Shown here: piece after piece, positions 14,262 through 22,736 of the stretch
Position numbering within the stretch: position 1 is the stretch's first letter
Layout of the letters: the number at the start of each line of letters is the position of its first letter
Source: Clostridia bacterium
Lineage (GTDB): Bacteria; Bacillota_A; Clostridia; Oscillospirales; CAG-272
NCBI GenBank assembly: GCA_017529175.1
Contig: JAFXNX010000223.1
Location: forward strand, 1 to 22,736
Reading direction: 5' to 3'
Length of the DNA: 22,736 nt
Made by a program: the position numbers and the translations under genes
Notes under the pieces: model-generated
Databases searched by the model: none
What the model was told of the DNA's origin: nothing
What the model saw: the letters and a program-made list of their open reading frames with translations, nothing else

Positions 14262-16796
14262 ATGAAAAAAATCATTGCGCTAATCATTACCCTTATGATG
14301 GTCGTTTCGATCGCGCCGGCATCCGTCGTGAATACGGGACACGCGGCGACCGACCCTTCGACGAACTACACCGTCCAGACTGCGCCTTATGAGGATTCGC
14401 AGATCAGGATGTGGTTCCAGCACTCGAACGTAAAGGTACACCAGGAAGATACAACTTCCACAGGAAAGAACACCTATTCCATCTACATGGCAAGGAACGA
14501 GTATCAGGGCGCGCAGGTAACTCTTTATTCACCGAGCGTGACAAAGAGCGATCTTACCGCCACCATTTCGAACTTCACACCGATGAACGGCACGGGCGCC
14601 GCGCTCACGGCGGAACTGTACTACGAGTACTACATCAAATGCGATAATCTTGACAAGACGGACGTACTCGGGGTAAACAACGCTTCGCAGTCGTTTATCA
14701 GAGAAGGAATGATCCCGGACGCTATGGCGAAGATCTCGGAGATAAACAGCAGGACCGGAAAGTTTACGCTGGCCGCGGGTAAGACACAGACTCTGTATAT
14801 CAAAGTAAAGAGTTTGCCGACGACATCTTCCGGATGGTACAGCGGTCAGTTCAACCTTAAGAACTCGAGCGGCCAGGTCGTCAAGACTGCGACTGTCTAC
14901 GCTTACGTCTGGAACGTAATAATTCCCGAGTCAACACATCTGCAGACAGCGACTCAGCTTGACTATATTTCATTGGCTTCCGAAACAGTCTACAAGAATT
15001 ATTACGATTTTCTCCTCGACAACAGGATCTGTGCGTTTACGGTCCCCGGAACGCTGAACGCATCGAACGAGTATCTTTCCAATCCGAGAGTCAACGCGAT
15101 CAACGTCGCAAAGAATCATACGTATAAATCTCAGGTGACGTGGTCTGAAGCGCGCGATATATACAACGATATTTCTTCAAGGTCCGACTGGGATCAGATC
15201 AAGGATAAATTCTATTTCTACACGGTCGACGAACCGAGATGCCAGCAGGTGCACGATACCATTCAGAACGAATATTTCTACGGTATGCATCCTCCCGTTG
15301 ACGACGTATTCCAGAAAAACGCGAGCATGAAACGCGGCTGGACCGACGCGCAGTGTCTTGTCGTTATAGACGACAACTCGCCGTATCCGCCCGGATATGC
15401 GAGAAATACGGCATGGAACGGATCGAAATACCTGAATGCGGACGACGGCTCCGGCAGATTCAGCGCCTATATCGATACGACTCAGGCGATGATGAACGAC
15501 GGATCAACCGATATCTGGGTCATGAAGACCCAGGCGTTCACTCCGCGTTCCGTTCTTAATTCAGTCGGTTACAGAGGCTTTTATCGCGAAAAGAAGGTCA
15601 TGTATATCGACGGGCTTGAATCCGGATTCGATTACGGCAATATAGCCGGAGGAAACTATTTCAACTGGGACAGCAAGTTCGGCTCTTTCGCTACGAGATT
15701 CAAGAATTATCAGACCGAAAAGGCGGTTCAGGGTAAGAACTATAAGCTTTGGGTATATGAGTGCGGCAAGGGCCCCGATTATACTTACTGCAACCTGCTT
15801 ATTGAAAACACGGGTCTTCAGTCCGAGCTTCTGTTCTGGCAGACGATGCAGGTCGGCGCTACCGGATTCCTTTACTACGGCGCCAACATCTGGAACGAAG
15901 ACGGCAGCGATTCGCGCATTGCTGTAGGATCATCCGCCGCGTGCGACGGTTCGACCGTTTCGGGTAAATGGCCTGTCAACAAATGGCATCCTTCGTATAT
16001 ATACGATTCCGTCAACTATCCGTTCGGAGAAACATCCTCGCAGGGAACGTACGGTTACGGCAACGGAACGTTCCTTTACGGCAGAGACGTCAGAACGTAT
16101 CTCGGACTCGGAAGCTCGTCTCAGCCTCTCGGAACTGTCAGAGTTGAGCACATAAGAGACGGTATCGAAGATTACGAGATGCTCTACAAGTATAAGAATC
16201 TGTATGGCGAGAGCGCCATGAATACTCTTATCAAAAAGGTCTCCACTGACGTTACGTGCTATCTCTCTATGCCCGCTTTCAACAGATCGGCTTATTCGAG
16301 CAGTATGACGAATGAAGATATCTTCGCGTCTGTAAGGATCGAACTCGGAAACGCGGTAGAGGCAAGAGAAACTCACGAACATACGTGGAACGACGGTGTC
16401 GTTACAAAATCGCCGACATGCTCGGCGGCAGGTACAAAGAAATTCACCTGCACGGTATGCGGCGACACAAAGACGGAAACGATCGCAAAACTTCCTCACA
16501 CATGGAATGAAGGAGTCGTGACCACCCCCGCAACGTATACGACGGAAGGCTTCAAAACGTGCACCTGCACGGTATGCGGTCAGACCGGCGAGGTATCCAT
16601 CGGCATACTTCCCGTGAAGATCGGCGACGTTGACGGAGACGGAAACGTCGGTATCAAAGATATTTCCTCTATCAAAGCATATATAGCCGGCGTACTGTCT
16701 GCAACAGACATAATAATTACAAACTCCGACATAGATGAAGACGGCGTAATAAATATGATGGATATCAGCGCGATCAAAGTTTTGATCGCAGGATAA
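14262..16796 (+). CDS. Secreted DUF4091/GH123-like glycoside hydrolase with C-terminal dockerin, paralogue 2
   Basis: An 844-residue tandem paralogue of the preceding gene with the same order of parts: signal peptide to about residue 28, beta domain, catalytic part with YFYTVDEP (D323-E324), VRVEHIRDGIEDYEMLY, two HTW repeats (first with CSAAGTKKFTCTVCG), and a dockerin at 787-844. The second dockerin loop differs (DIDEDGVIN) from those of copies 1 and 3. The middle of the catalytic region, where the substrate should sit, is the most changed between copies and contains an extra KWHPSYIYDSVNYPFG-like insertion near residue 575, which suggests a shifted substrate preference. AAGGAG at 14250-14255 precedes ATG 14262 by six bases. 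It starts 34 bases after copy 1 ends, with no promoter or terminator seen between, so it is cotranscribed. Confidence 0.83.
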   Translation: MKKIIALIITLMMVVSIAPASVVNTGHAATDPSTNYTVQTAPYEDSQIRMWFQHSNVKVHQEDTTSTGKNTYSIYMARNEYQGAQVTLYSPSVTKSDLTATISNFTPMNGTGAALTAELYYEYYIKCDNLDKTDVLGVNNASQSFIREGMIPDAMAKISEINSRTGKFTLAAGKTQTLYIKVKSLPTTSSGWYSGQFNLKNSSGQVVKTATVYAYVWNVIIPESTHLQTATQLDYISLASETVYKNYYDFLLDNRICAFTVPGTLNASNEYLSNPRVNAINVAKNHTYKSQVTWSEARDIYNDISSRSDWDQIKDKFYFYTVDEPRCQQVHDTIQNEYFYGMHPPVDDVFQKNASMKRGWTDAQCLVVIDDNSPYPPGYARNTAWNGSKYLNADDGSGRFSAYIDTTQAMMNDGSTDIWVMKTQAFTPRSVLNSVGYRGFYREKKVMYIDGLESGFDYGNIAGGNYFNWDSKFGSFATRFKNYQTEKAVQGKNYKLWVYECGKGPDYTYCNLLIENTGLQSELLFWQTMQVGATGFLYYGANIWNEDGSDSRIAVGSSAACDGSTVSGKWPVNKWHPSYIYDSVNYPFGETSSQGTYGYGNGTFLYGRDVRTYLGLGSSSQPLGTVRVEHIRDGIEDYEMLYKYKNLYGESAMNTLIKKVSTDVTCYLSMPAFNRSAYSSSMTNEDIFASVRIELGNAVEARETHEHTWNDGVVTKSPTCSAAGTKKFTCTVCGDTKTETIAKLPHTWNEGVVTTPATYTTEGFKTCTCTVCGQTGEVSIGILPVKIGDVDGDGNVGIKDISSIKAYIAGVLSATDIIITNSDIDEDGVINMMDISAIKVLIAG

Positions 16797-16837
16797 ACCG
16801 GCATATTAAACTGATAATATAAATAGGAGGTATCCTT

Positions 16838-19333
16838 ATGAAAAGAATAATAGCGCTATTTCTTACGTTGATGATGGTCGCATCCGTTGCGGCGGCGTCC
16901 GTTGTTACGGTAAGCTATGCGTCTGACGACCCGTCGGAGAACTATACCGTTCAAGCGGCGCCCTTCGAGGACTCCGACATCAGCATGTGGTTTCAGCATG
17001 CTAACGTAAAAGTGCATCAGGAAGATACGACTTCCACCGGAAGGAACACCTATTCCATCTACATGGCAAGGAACGAGTATCAGGGCGCGCAGGTAACTCT
17101 TTATTCTGAAAACGAAACGAAGAGCAACATATCTGCAAACGTTACCCGCTTCACCGCCATGAACGGTTCCGGAGCGACTCTTTCCGCCGACCTTTACTAC
17201 GAGTTTTATATCGGCTGTTATGGTCTTGACACGACCGACGTTCTCGGAGTAAACAACGCGTCCGATTCATTTATCAGAGAAGGGTTGATCCCGGACGCTA
17301 TGGCAAAGATCTCCGACATTAATAACAGAACCGGAAAGTTTACGCTGACTGCCGGAAAGACGCAGACGCTCTATATCAAAGTAAAGAGCGAGCTGACAAC
17401 TCCTACCGGCTGGTACAGCGGACAGTTCAACGTTACGGACTCGAACGGCAGAAAGATAAAGACCGCGACAGTGTACGCATACGTATGGAACTTTGAGATC
17501 CCCGAGGCAAACCACTATCAGACGGCGTTCTATATCTCATACGGCAACAGAGGCGAGACGATCTATAAGAACGCGTACGACTATCTGCTTGACAACAGGA
17601 TCTGCGGTATGAACGTACCGGGTGACTTGAATGCGGATAACGAATATGTCACAAATCCGAGAGTCACGTCTTTCAGAGTTTCCGATAAAGTTTCTTATAT
17701 CGGTCTATTCGACGGCAGCAGCTGCGGCGCCGAGCAGGTAAGCGCGACATATCAGAGTCTGTCCGCTATGGACGACTGGGAAAATATCAAAGAGAAAGTA
17801 TATTTCTACGTAGCAGACGAGCCGAGAAGCCAGCAGCAGAAGGATTACGGCGGAGTTCCCGGCAACCCGACGGTAGCGCAGCTTCCGGGCTTCTACAACA
17901 GAGTCGCAAACTGCTGGGAGGATCCTTACGTACTCGTTGCGATCGACGAAAACCATCCGTATCCGGCGGGTTATTCGAAGAACGTTGCATACGACAGCGC
18001 GACCGGCACATATCTCACCGCGGATGACGGCAGCGGAAGGTTTGACGGATACGCGGACGCGATCCAGGGAATGATGAACGACGACTCCGTATCTCTTTGG
18101 TGCTGCAAGTCCGATATGTTCACACCTCACGACGTCATTCTGTCGACGGGATACGACGGACGTACGAGAACTACGAAAGTCAAGAATATGAACGGTATAA
18201 TCTCCGGATTTGACTGCACGAACGCCAACGCGCTCTATTTTGACTGGGACAGCATCTACGGACCGTTTGCATCAAGATTTTCAACATATCAGACACAGAA
18301 GGCCGCAGAAGGCAAGAACGTCAAGCTTTGGATCTACGAATGCGGCAAGGGACCCGATTATACCTATTGCAACCATCTGATCGAGAATACCGGACTTCAG
18401 ACGGAGCTTCTGTACTGGCAGTCGATGCAGATAGGCGCTACGGGTTATCTCTACTATGGCGCAAACCTTTGGGATGAACATTCGAGCACCTGCACCGCGG
18501 TCGGTTCAAGCAACGCTTACGACGGCACTACGGTATCCGACAAATGGCAGGTCAACAGATACGTACCGGGCGGAGCTCCCGGAACGTACGCATACGGCAA
18601 CGGCAACATTTATTACGGCAAGGATATGAAGACTTATTTGTCGGTCGCATACACCAACCAGCCTCTCGGAACGATCAGAGTCGAGAATATCAGAGACGGT
18701 ATCGAAGACTATGAAATGCTTTATATGTACCGCGAAGGTTACGGCGAAGCGGCAATGCAGGACTTTATCACTAAAGTCTCGAACAACGTTGTAAGCTATC
18801 TTTCCATGCCCGGATTCGACAGGTCCGAATACTCAAACACAATGACTGACGAAGACGTATTCGCGGCGGTAAGGATCGAGCTCGGAAACGCAGTCGAAGA
18901 AGTCGCAGTCCACGAGCACACATGGAACGACGGTCTCGTCATAAAGCCCGCAACTTGCTCGGAAGAGGGAAGTATCACTTATACGTGCATCACTTGCGGC
19001 GATACGAAGACTGAAGCTATCGAAAAGCTTCCTCACACTTGGGATGAAGGAGTTGTCACGACTCCCGCTACGTATACGACGGAAGGAATAAGGACGTATA
19101 CTTGTACGGTGTGCCAGGAGACGAGCGAGGTATCATTCGGAGTTCTTCCCGTTAAGGTCGGTGACGTTGACGGCGACGGAAACGTCGGTATGAAAGACAT
19201 TTCGAGTCTCAAAGCATACATCGCCGGAACGCTCACCGTTTCGGATATCATCGCGACGAATTCCGACATAGACGGAAACGAAGTCATCAATATGATGGAT
19301 ATCAGCGCGATAAAAGTTATGATCGCAGGCTGA
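16838..19333 (+). CDS. Secreted DUF4091/GH123-like glycoside hydrolase with C-terminal dockerin, paralogue 3
   Basis: An 831-residue third paralogue. The signal peptide ends near SYA/SDD (about residue 28). The catalytic pair is YFYVADEP with D327-E328, IRVENIRDGIEDYEMLY closes the domain, two HTW repeats follow (CSEEGSITYTCITCG and CTVCQE), and the dockerin occupies 774-831 with loops DVDGDGN and DIDGNE. Several loops of the catalytic part differ from copies 1 and 2 (e.g. the region around 355-400, with PGNPTVAQLPGF). AGGAGG at 16825-16830 precedes ATG 16838 by seven bases; the gap to copy 2 is 41 bases. Segments of its DNA are identical to copy 2 near the N-terminus and to copy 1 in the dockerin, a sign of recombination among copies. 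It is the last gene before the converging operon. Confidence 0.83.
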   Translation: MKRIIALFLTLMMVASVAAASVVTVSYASDDPSENYTVQAAPFEDSDISMWFQHANVKVHQEDTTSTGRNTYSIYMARNEYQGAQVTLYSENETKSNISANVTRFTAMNGSGATLSADLYYEFYIGCYGLDTTDVLGVNNASDSFIREGLIPDAMAKISDINNRTGKFTLTAGKTQTLYIKVKSELTTPTGWYSGQFNVTDSNGRKIKTATVYAYVWNFEIPEANHYQTAFYISYGNRGETIYKNAYDYLLDNRICGMNVPGDLNADNEYVTNPRVTSFRVSDKVSYIGLFDGSSCGAEQVSATYQSLSAMDDWENIKEKVYFYVADEPRSQQQKDYGGVPGNPTVAQLPGFYNRVANCWEDPYVLVAIDENHPYPAGYSKNVAYDSATGTYLTADDGSGRFDGYADAIQGMMNDDSVSLWCCKSDMFTPHDVILSTGYDGRTRTTKVKNMNGIISGFDCTNANALYFDWDSIYGPFASRFSTYQTQKAAEGKNVKLWIYECGKGPDYTYCNHLIENTGLQTELLYWQSMQIGATGYLYYGANLWDEHSSTCTAVGSSNAYDGTTVSDKWQVNRYVPGGAPGTYAYGNGNIYYGKDMKTYLSVAYTNQPLGTIRVENIRDGIEDYEMLYMYREGYGEAAMQDFITKVSNNVVSYLSMPGFDRSEYSNTMTDEDVFAAVRIELGNAVEEVAVHEHTWNDGLVIKPATCSEEGSITYTCITCGDTKTEAIEKLPHTWDEGVVTTPATYTTEGIRTYTCTVCQETSEVSFGVLPVKVGDVDGDGNVGMKDISSLKAYIAGTLTVSDIIATNSDIDGNEVINMMDISAIKVMIAG

Positions 19334-19359
19334 TCTTACTTGATAATACAAATAATAAC

Positions 19360-19389
19360 GCGCCGCGCTTCGGAAACGAAGCGCGGCGC
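19360..19389 (+). terminator. GC-rich hairpin after the paralogue operon
   Basis: A perfect 13-bp stem (19360-19372 with 19377-19389) closed by the stable loop GAAA, 26 bases after the third paralogue's stop. The following ATCTTC has few T, so it may act together with the second hairpin. Confidence 0.65.
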
Positions 19390-19397
19390 ATCTTCAA

Positions 19398-19442
19398 AAC
19401 AGATGAAAAACGGAGGGTAAAACCCTCCGTTTTTCATCTGTT
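19398..19442. terminator. Bidirectional terminator overlapping the Hsp33 stop codon
   Basis: A 21-bp perfect stem (19398-19418 with 19422-19442) and a three-base loop. Its inner part, CGGAGGGT with ACCCTCCG, is flanked by five A and five T, so it gives a stem plus T tract on both strands. The right arm covers the last codons and stop (19434-19436) of Hsp33 on the minus strand. It should end both converging transcripts. Confidence 0.88.
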
Positions 19443-20306
19443 GTTTATTATTTCGCTGATATCGAAAGTGTATTTCTGCTTGCAGAATCTGCATTCGGTT
19501 TCAATAGGCGCGTCTTCCGACTTCAGCTCCTCAATATCTTTGTCCGGAAGAGATATCAGAGCCTTGAGGTATTTCTCGCGGGAGCAGGTGCATTTATAGT
19601 CCGTATCGAAGCTGTCGAAGACGTCGTAAGGGATGTCTTTGAAAACCGCTTCAATTATTTCCTCGGGGGTCTTTGAGTCCTTAATCATCGCGGAAACTGA
19701 CGGTATGAGTTTAAGATTCGCCTCGATCCTGTCGATCACAGCGCTGTCGGCGCCGGGCATTATCTGAACGAGGAATCCGCCCGATGCGATGACGTCGATG
19801 CCGTCTGAAACTCTGACTCCGAGCGCGCAAGCGGACGGCGTCTGTTCGCTCGACGCGAAGTATTCCGTAACGTCGTCTCCGATCTCACCTGTGACGATGG
19901 GAGAGACTCCGTTGTACGGCTCTGCAAGCCCGAGATCTTTTGTTACGTAAACGTATCCGTTCTTACCTACCGCGCCGCCAACGTCAAGCTTTCCGAATTT
20001 GTTTTCCGGCAGTTCGACTTCGGGATTCTGAACGTATCCTCTGACGTTTCCGGAGTAATCGCTGACGCACACGACGGTTCCCGCGGGGCCGTCGCCCTTT
20101 ATCTGGAACGTCAGGGAATTGTCGCGGTCTTTGAGAAGCGAACCCATAAGGGAGGTCGCCGTAAGCGCTCTTCCGAGCACCGCCGCGCAAGTCTTTGAGG
20201 TTTTATGTATCTTGACCGCGCGATCGACAAGGGAGGTCGAATCCGTGCAGAATATCCTTGCCGATCCGTCCTGTGTTATCGCTCTTGTGATATATGATTT
20301 CTTCAT
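19434..20306 (-). CDS. hslO: Hsp33 redox-regulated chaperone
   Basis: A 290-residue cytoplasmic holdase that protects unfolding proteins under oxidative stress. The C-terminal zinc centre is present: CTC in DYKCTCS, then 30 residues to CRFC, the CxC and CxxC pattern whose cysteines bind zinc when reduced and form disulfides when oxidised. The N-terminal part has family sequence such as LGRALTATSLMGSLLK, GDGPAGTVVCVSDYSGNVRGY and SEQTPSACALGV. Length is normal. The ATG at 20306 comes three bases after the stop of the oxidoreductase gene, so the two are transcribed together; no strong ribosome site is seen, which fits translational coupling. For an anaerobe this is a sensible defence gene; its partner genes suggest no shared pathway. 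Confidence 0.95.
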   Translation of the reverse strand: MKKSYITRAITQDGSARIFCTDSTSLVDRAVKIHKTSKTCAAVLGRALTATSLMGSLLKDRDNSLTFQIKGDGPAGTVVCVSDYSGNVRGYVQNPEVELPENKFGKLDVGGAVGKNGYVYVTKDLGLAEPYNGVSPIVTGEIGDDVTEYFASSEQTPSACALGVRVSDGIDVIASGGFLVQIMPGADSAVIDRIEANLKLIPSVSAMIKDSKTPEEIIEAVFKDIPYDVFDSFDTDYKCTCSREKYLKALISLPDKDIEELKSEDAPIETECRFCKQKYTFDISEIINNR

Positions 20307-20309
20307 GGC

Positions 20310-21446
20310 TTACAGATCGAGCTTCTCCACCGTTTTGTTATAGTGCGAACGGAGCGCCGCGGTCGAAAGCTCGTGAGATATCCTTGTTTCTTCCGGAGTG
20401 AAAAGACCGAAGGGAACTTTGTGTCCGGTCAGCTCGAGCATATAAGCTCCCATCATCTGCTGCATAGCGTCGACGAATCCGAACTCAAAGATCGGTCCGG
20501 TGATGGTGGAAAGCATCGGCTTATATCCGACGACGATCCTTGACCATGCCTGCTCTTTGCCCCAGGAGGTCGTGTAGCTGAAGGAGTTTGCGTCGTCGCT
20601 CGAGAATTTTGCGCTGCACTCGAGTCCGTAAATTTCGAAGAACCAGCGGTTTGTCGATCCGGGACTCATCCTCTTTGTTTCAAGCGTCATCGGAAATTCG
20701 TTTCCGTCGCGGTCCTCGCACGTACAAACGAGTGTTGCATTGTCGAACGTGTCGCAGACTGCCATGCCGCCTTTACCGTCGGGACGTTCTTTTACAAGGT
20801 TGTCCATTTGCGCGTATACCGTCTTCGGAATGAAGCCCATTCTGAACGGAACGTGCTGAGTGTGTATCCCGAGGTCGCCGAGACACCCGTATTCTCCGTT
20901 GAACTTGACCTGACGTTTCCAGTTGATCGGCTTCGCAAGGTCGCAGTCGGAGGAGTGATTGAATCCCGCGTGGACTTCGATGATCCTGCCGAACTTTCCT
21001 TCTTTGATCCAGTTAATGATTATCTGCATCGCGGGGTAGTAAGGAAATTCGCTCGTGCAGCGGACGAATACGCCGGGGTTTTCTTCGATCGCCTTGAGTA
21101 TGTTTGCGTTCGCCGCCTTGTCAATGCCGAACGGCTTTTCACCGAGAAGAGCTTTTCCGGACTTTATTGTATCAACGTAAAACTTTTCGTGCAGATTGTG
21201 AGGGACGGCGCAGTATATCGCGTCTATGTCGTCGGCGGCGAGCAAGTCCTTATAGTCCGCCGTGACGTACTTGATATCGGGAAAATTCTTCTTGAACCAT
21301 ACAGTTTCCGCTTCGACCGGGGAGCATATACCGACTATCTCCGGACGCGGAACGTCGCACGTAAAGTGGCACCATCTTGCGGAAGCGGATGCGAATTCTC
21401 TTGCCATAAGACCGCATCCGATAAGTCCGAATCTTACTTTTTCCAT
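20310..21446 (-). CDS. Gfo/Idh/MocA family oxidoreductase (second copy)
   Basis: A 378-residue NAD(P)-dependent dehydrogenase-like enzyme, distant from the one at 3983. The Rossmann motif GLIGCGLMA is at 7-15, LGEKPFG (101-107) has the catalytic EKP, and DLGIHTQHVP (191-200) holds the Asp and H195 of the substrate site. The C-terminal domain continues to a helical tail, TRISHELSTAALRSHYNKTVEKLDL, in part. Preferred substrates of such enzymes are sugars, cyclitols or their derivatives; none can be assigned. The start ATG (21444-21446 on the + numbering) is preceded on its strand by AAAGGT. The dockerin-protein gene ends 22 bases upstream and Hsp33 begins three bases downstream, so it is the middle gene of an operon. 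No signal peptide is present. Confidence 0.9.
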   Translation of the reverse strand: MEKVRFGLIGCGLMAREFASASARWCHFTCDVPRPEIVGICSPVEAETVWFKKNFPDIKYVTADYKDLLAADDIDAIYCAVPHNLHEKFYVDTIKSGKALLGEKPFGIDKAANANILKAIEENPGVFVRCTSEFPYYPAMQIIINWIKEGKFGRIIEVHAGFNHSSDCDLAKPINWKRQVKFNGEYGCLGDLGIHTQHVPFRMGFIPKTVYAQMDNLVKERPDGKGGMAVCDTFDNATLVCTCEDRDGNEFPMTLETKRMSPGSTNRWFFEIYGLECSAKFSSDDANSFSYTTSWGKEQAWSRIVVGYKPMLSTITGPIFEFGFVDAMQQMMGAYMLELTGHKVPFGLFTPEETRISHELSTAALRSHYNKTVEKLDL

Positions 21447-21468
21447 AACTGTATACCTTTCAAATCAA

Positions 21469-22736
21469 TTAATTCATTCCGAGCGCTGAGTGCATATCGT
21501 CTTCCGTCTTGCAGAAGGTCAAAGAACTCAAATACAGTTCCTCTCCAGCGTAAGCGTCGCAGAAGTAGTCTATCCTTATGCCGAGGATCTTTCCGCCCCA
21601 GTATGACGCTGTGGAAAGGTCGAACGTCTGATCGACGAAGGATCCATTTCTTGTCAGACGGAACTTGATCGAAGACGCTTCGGCAGGGGACGACGCGTTG
21701 TCGGAACAGAAGAAGAACTGTCCTTCAAATCCTTTTCCCTCGCCGGAGATCGGCACTTTGTAATTGTAAATGATATATTTGTAATCGTTTGCAGACAGAT
21801 TGTAGGACGAGAGATCGAGATAGACGTACGGGTCGATGCGGCCGGTGTCGACCGTGAGATGGAGAGTGTTGCCGCTTTCCGCGGAGTAGAGTGTGTTGTT
21901 TGAGTATTCGATCTTGCCCACGGTGCTCTCGGAGAAGTCTATTCTGAAGTTGTCGCTCGTCGCGACGCCTGCCGCTCTTGCTTCGACTCTTGAATTTGCG
22001 TAAGCATCCGCTCCGCGGAAAGATTCAAAGAGACCGAATGAATCGACATATATCGTAACGCCGTCTGTGCAAAGCGTTACGGAGTCGCCCCCGTATTGTT
22101 CGGGGAGTGTGAGGATCAGCTTGCCGTATCCGTCCGCGGAAGTAAACGATGCTGTCTCGCTTTCCGCGGTGGTTATGTTGTCTCCGTAATATACGGTGAT
22201 GTCTGACGCCTCACTGATCTTATATACGAATACCGCGTATGCGGGTTCGTCAAAGTCAAGCTCGACCTTGAACGTTGCATACTCTCCCGCTCCTCTCGTG
22301 ACAGTTGCCGCGCCGTCCTCATCGTCAAAGCCTACCGTGCACTTCGGGTACAGCATATCGGTTTGCGGAACGTCAATTATGCCTGCGATCATGCCTTTGA
22401 GAACGGAAAGGTCCATTATCGATTTAACGCCGTCGCGGTTTACGTCGAAGTGAATCGTATTCTGAGTGTACTGTTCCGCGTTGGCAAGATAGTTCTTGAG
22501 TTCCGAAATATCGCGAAGGTTCAACGCGCCGTCGCAGTTAACGTCCCCGCACTTATCTGCAATGTAGGGCTGCGTTATCAATGATGACGCGTCTTCGCTG
22601 TCGTACTGAACGAAAGCTGCGCCGCCCGCGACTATACCGTTTGCGCGCGACTCTCTTTCATAAGCGACGGCGGACGCTTCAGCACCGGACGAGCAAAGAC
22701 ATACGGACGAAATAAAGACTGTATCGCCCGCGACGC
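21469..22736 (-). CDS. Secreted dockerin-containing protein with a C-terminal beta domain (5' partial)
   Basis: The frame is open without a stop from the right window edge to TAA at 21469-21471, so the start and N-terminal part lie outside. About 420 residues are visible. The first 50 or so contain GDTVFISSVCLCSSGA and look like the end of another extracellular domain. A type I dockerin follows at 22381-22551, with DVNCDGALNLRD and DVNRDGVKSIMD loops, placed internally rather than at the end. Thereafter about 300 residues are beta-rich (DITVYYGDNITTAES, VDTGRIDPYVYLDLSSY), resembling carbohydrate-binding or cell-surface modules but not one I can name. An internal TTG at 22579-22581 is not taken as the start because the frame and the dockerin linker continue upstream. 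It leads the operon with the oxidoreductase and hslO. Confidence 0.78.
   Translation of the reverse strand, partial: VAGDTVFISSVCLCSSGAEASAVAYERESRANGIVAGGAAFVQYDSEDASSLITQPYIADKCGDVNCDGALNLRDISELKNYLANAEQYTQNTIHFDVNRDGVKSIMDLSVLKGMIAGIIDVPQTDMLYPKCTVGFDDEDGAATVTRGAGEYATFKVELDFDEPAYAVFVYKISEASDITVYYGDNITTAESETASFTSADGYGKLILTLPEQYGGDSVTLCTDGVTIYVDSFGLFESFRGADAYANSRVEARAAGVATSDNFRIDFSESTVGKIEYSNNTLYSAESGNTLHLTVDTGRIDPYVYLDLSSYNLSANDYKYIIYNYKVPISGEGKGFEGQFFFCSDNASSPAEASSIKFRLTRNGSFVDQTFDLSTASYWGGKILGIRIDYFCDAYAGEELYLSSLTFCKTEDDMHSALGMN

Noticed and set aside
22579..22581. TTG as start of the right-edge dockerin protein
   Set aside because: The frame stays open for more than 50 further codons to the window edge, with no signal peptide after this TTG, although the protein should be exported.
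1..22736. CRISPR arrays, tRNA or rRNA genes, insertion sequences
   Set aside because: No regularly spaced direct repeats, no cloverleaf or rRNA-like sequence and no transposase motif were seen on reading either strand; a tRNAscan/Infernal search would be needed to exclude small RNAs fully.

Overview
The window looks like chromosomal DNA from an anaerobic Firmicute of the class Clostridia, probably a gut or rumen relative of the Ruminococcaceae/Oscillospiraceae. The reasons are type I dockerins on secreted enzymes, strong AGGAGG-type ribosome binding sites, sigma-A promoters with an extended TGnTAAAAT -10, and a radical SAM enzyme, which suits an anaerobe. This placement is inference; there is no rRNA or other phylogenetic marker.

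Left part (1-6078, all + strand). The end of an amino-acid ABC permease and its ATPase lead. Behind a promoter follow an acyl-CoA-synthetase-like AMP-forming ligase and a non-hydrolysing UDP-GlcNAc 2-epimerase. Then comes a sugar-catabolic pair: a Gfo/Idh/MocA dehydrogenase and a TIM-barrel sugar isomerase/epimerase. A 480-base gap (6079-6559) has no credible gene but is full of hairpins and carries a 59-bp direct repeat.

Middle (6495-8309). A cytoplasmic clan-D-like (GH36/GH31 type) glycoside hydrolase sits alone between a near-consensus promoter and a strong terminator.

Right of that (8373-19333, + strand) is the most interesting segment. One strong promoter precedes four tightly packed genes: a membrane-anchored protein with two related beta domains, an HPr-kinase-like P-loop kinase, a radical SAM/SPASM enzyme and a small PqqD-like peptide-binding protein. 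Only 20 bases later start three tandem paralogues of about 835 residues. Each has a signal peptide, a DUF4091/GH123-like catalytic region with an Asp-Glu pair, two HTW/CxxC repeats and a C-terminal dockerin. The kinase/rSAM/PqqD set resembles a peptide- or protein-modification cassette, yet no separate precursor peptide is visible. The natural candidates for its substrate are the membrane protein or the secreted paralogues. Patches of DNA identity among the three paralogues point to gene conversion.

Right end (19434-22736, - strand). A converging operon runs from a dockerin-containing secreted protein (cut by the window edge) through a second Gfo/Idh/MocA oxidoreductase to the redox chaperone Hsp33. 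Two hairpins, one a two-way terminator overlapping the Hsp33 stop codon, separate the converging units.
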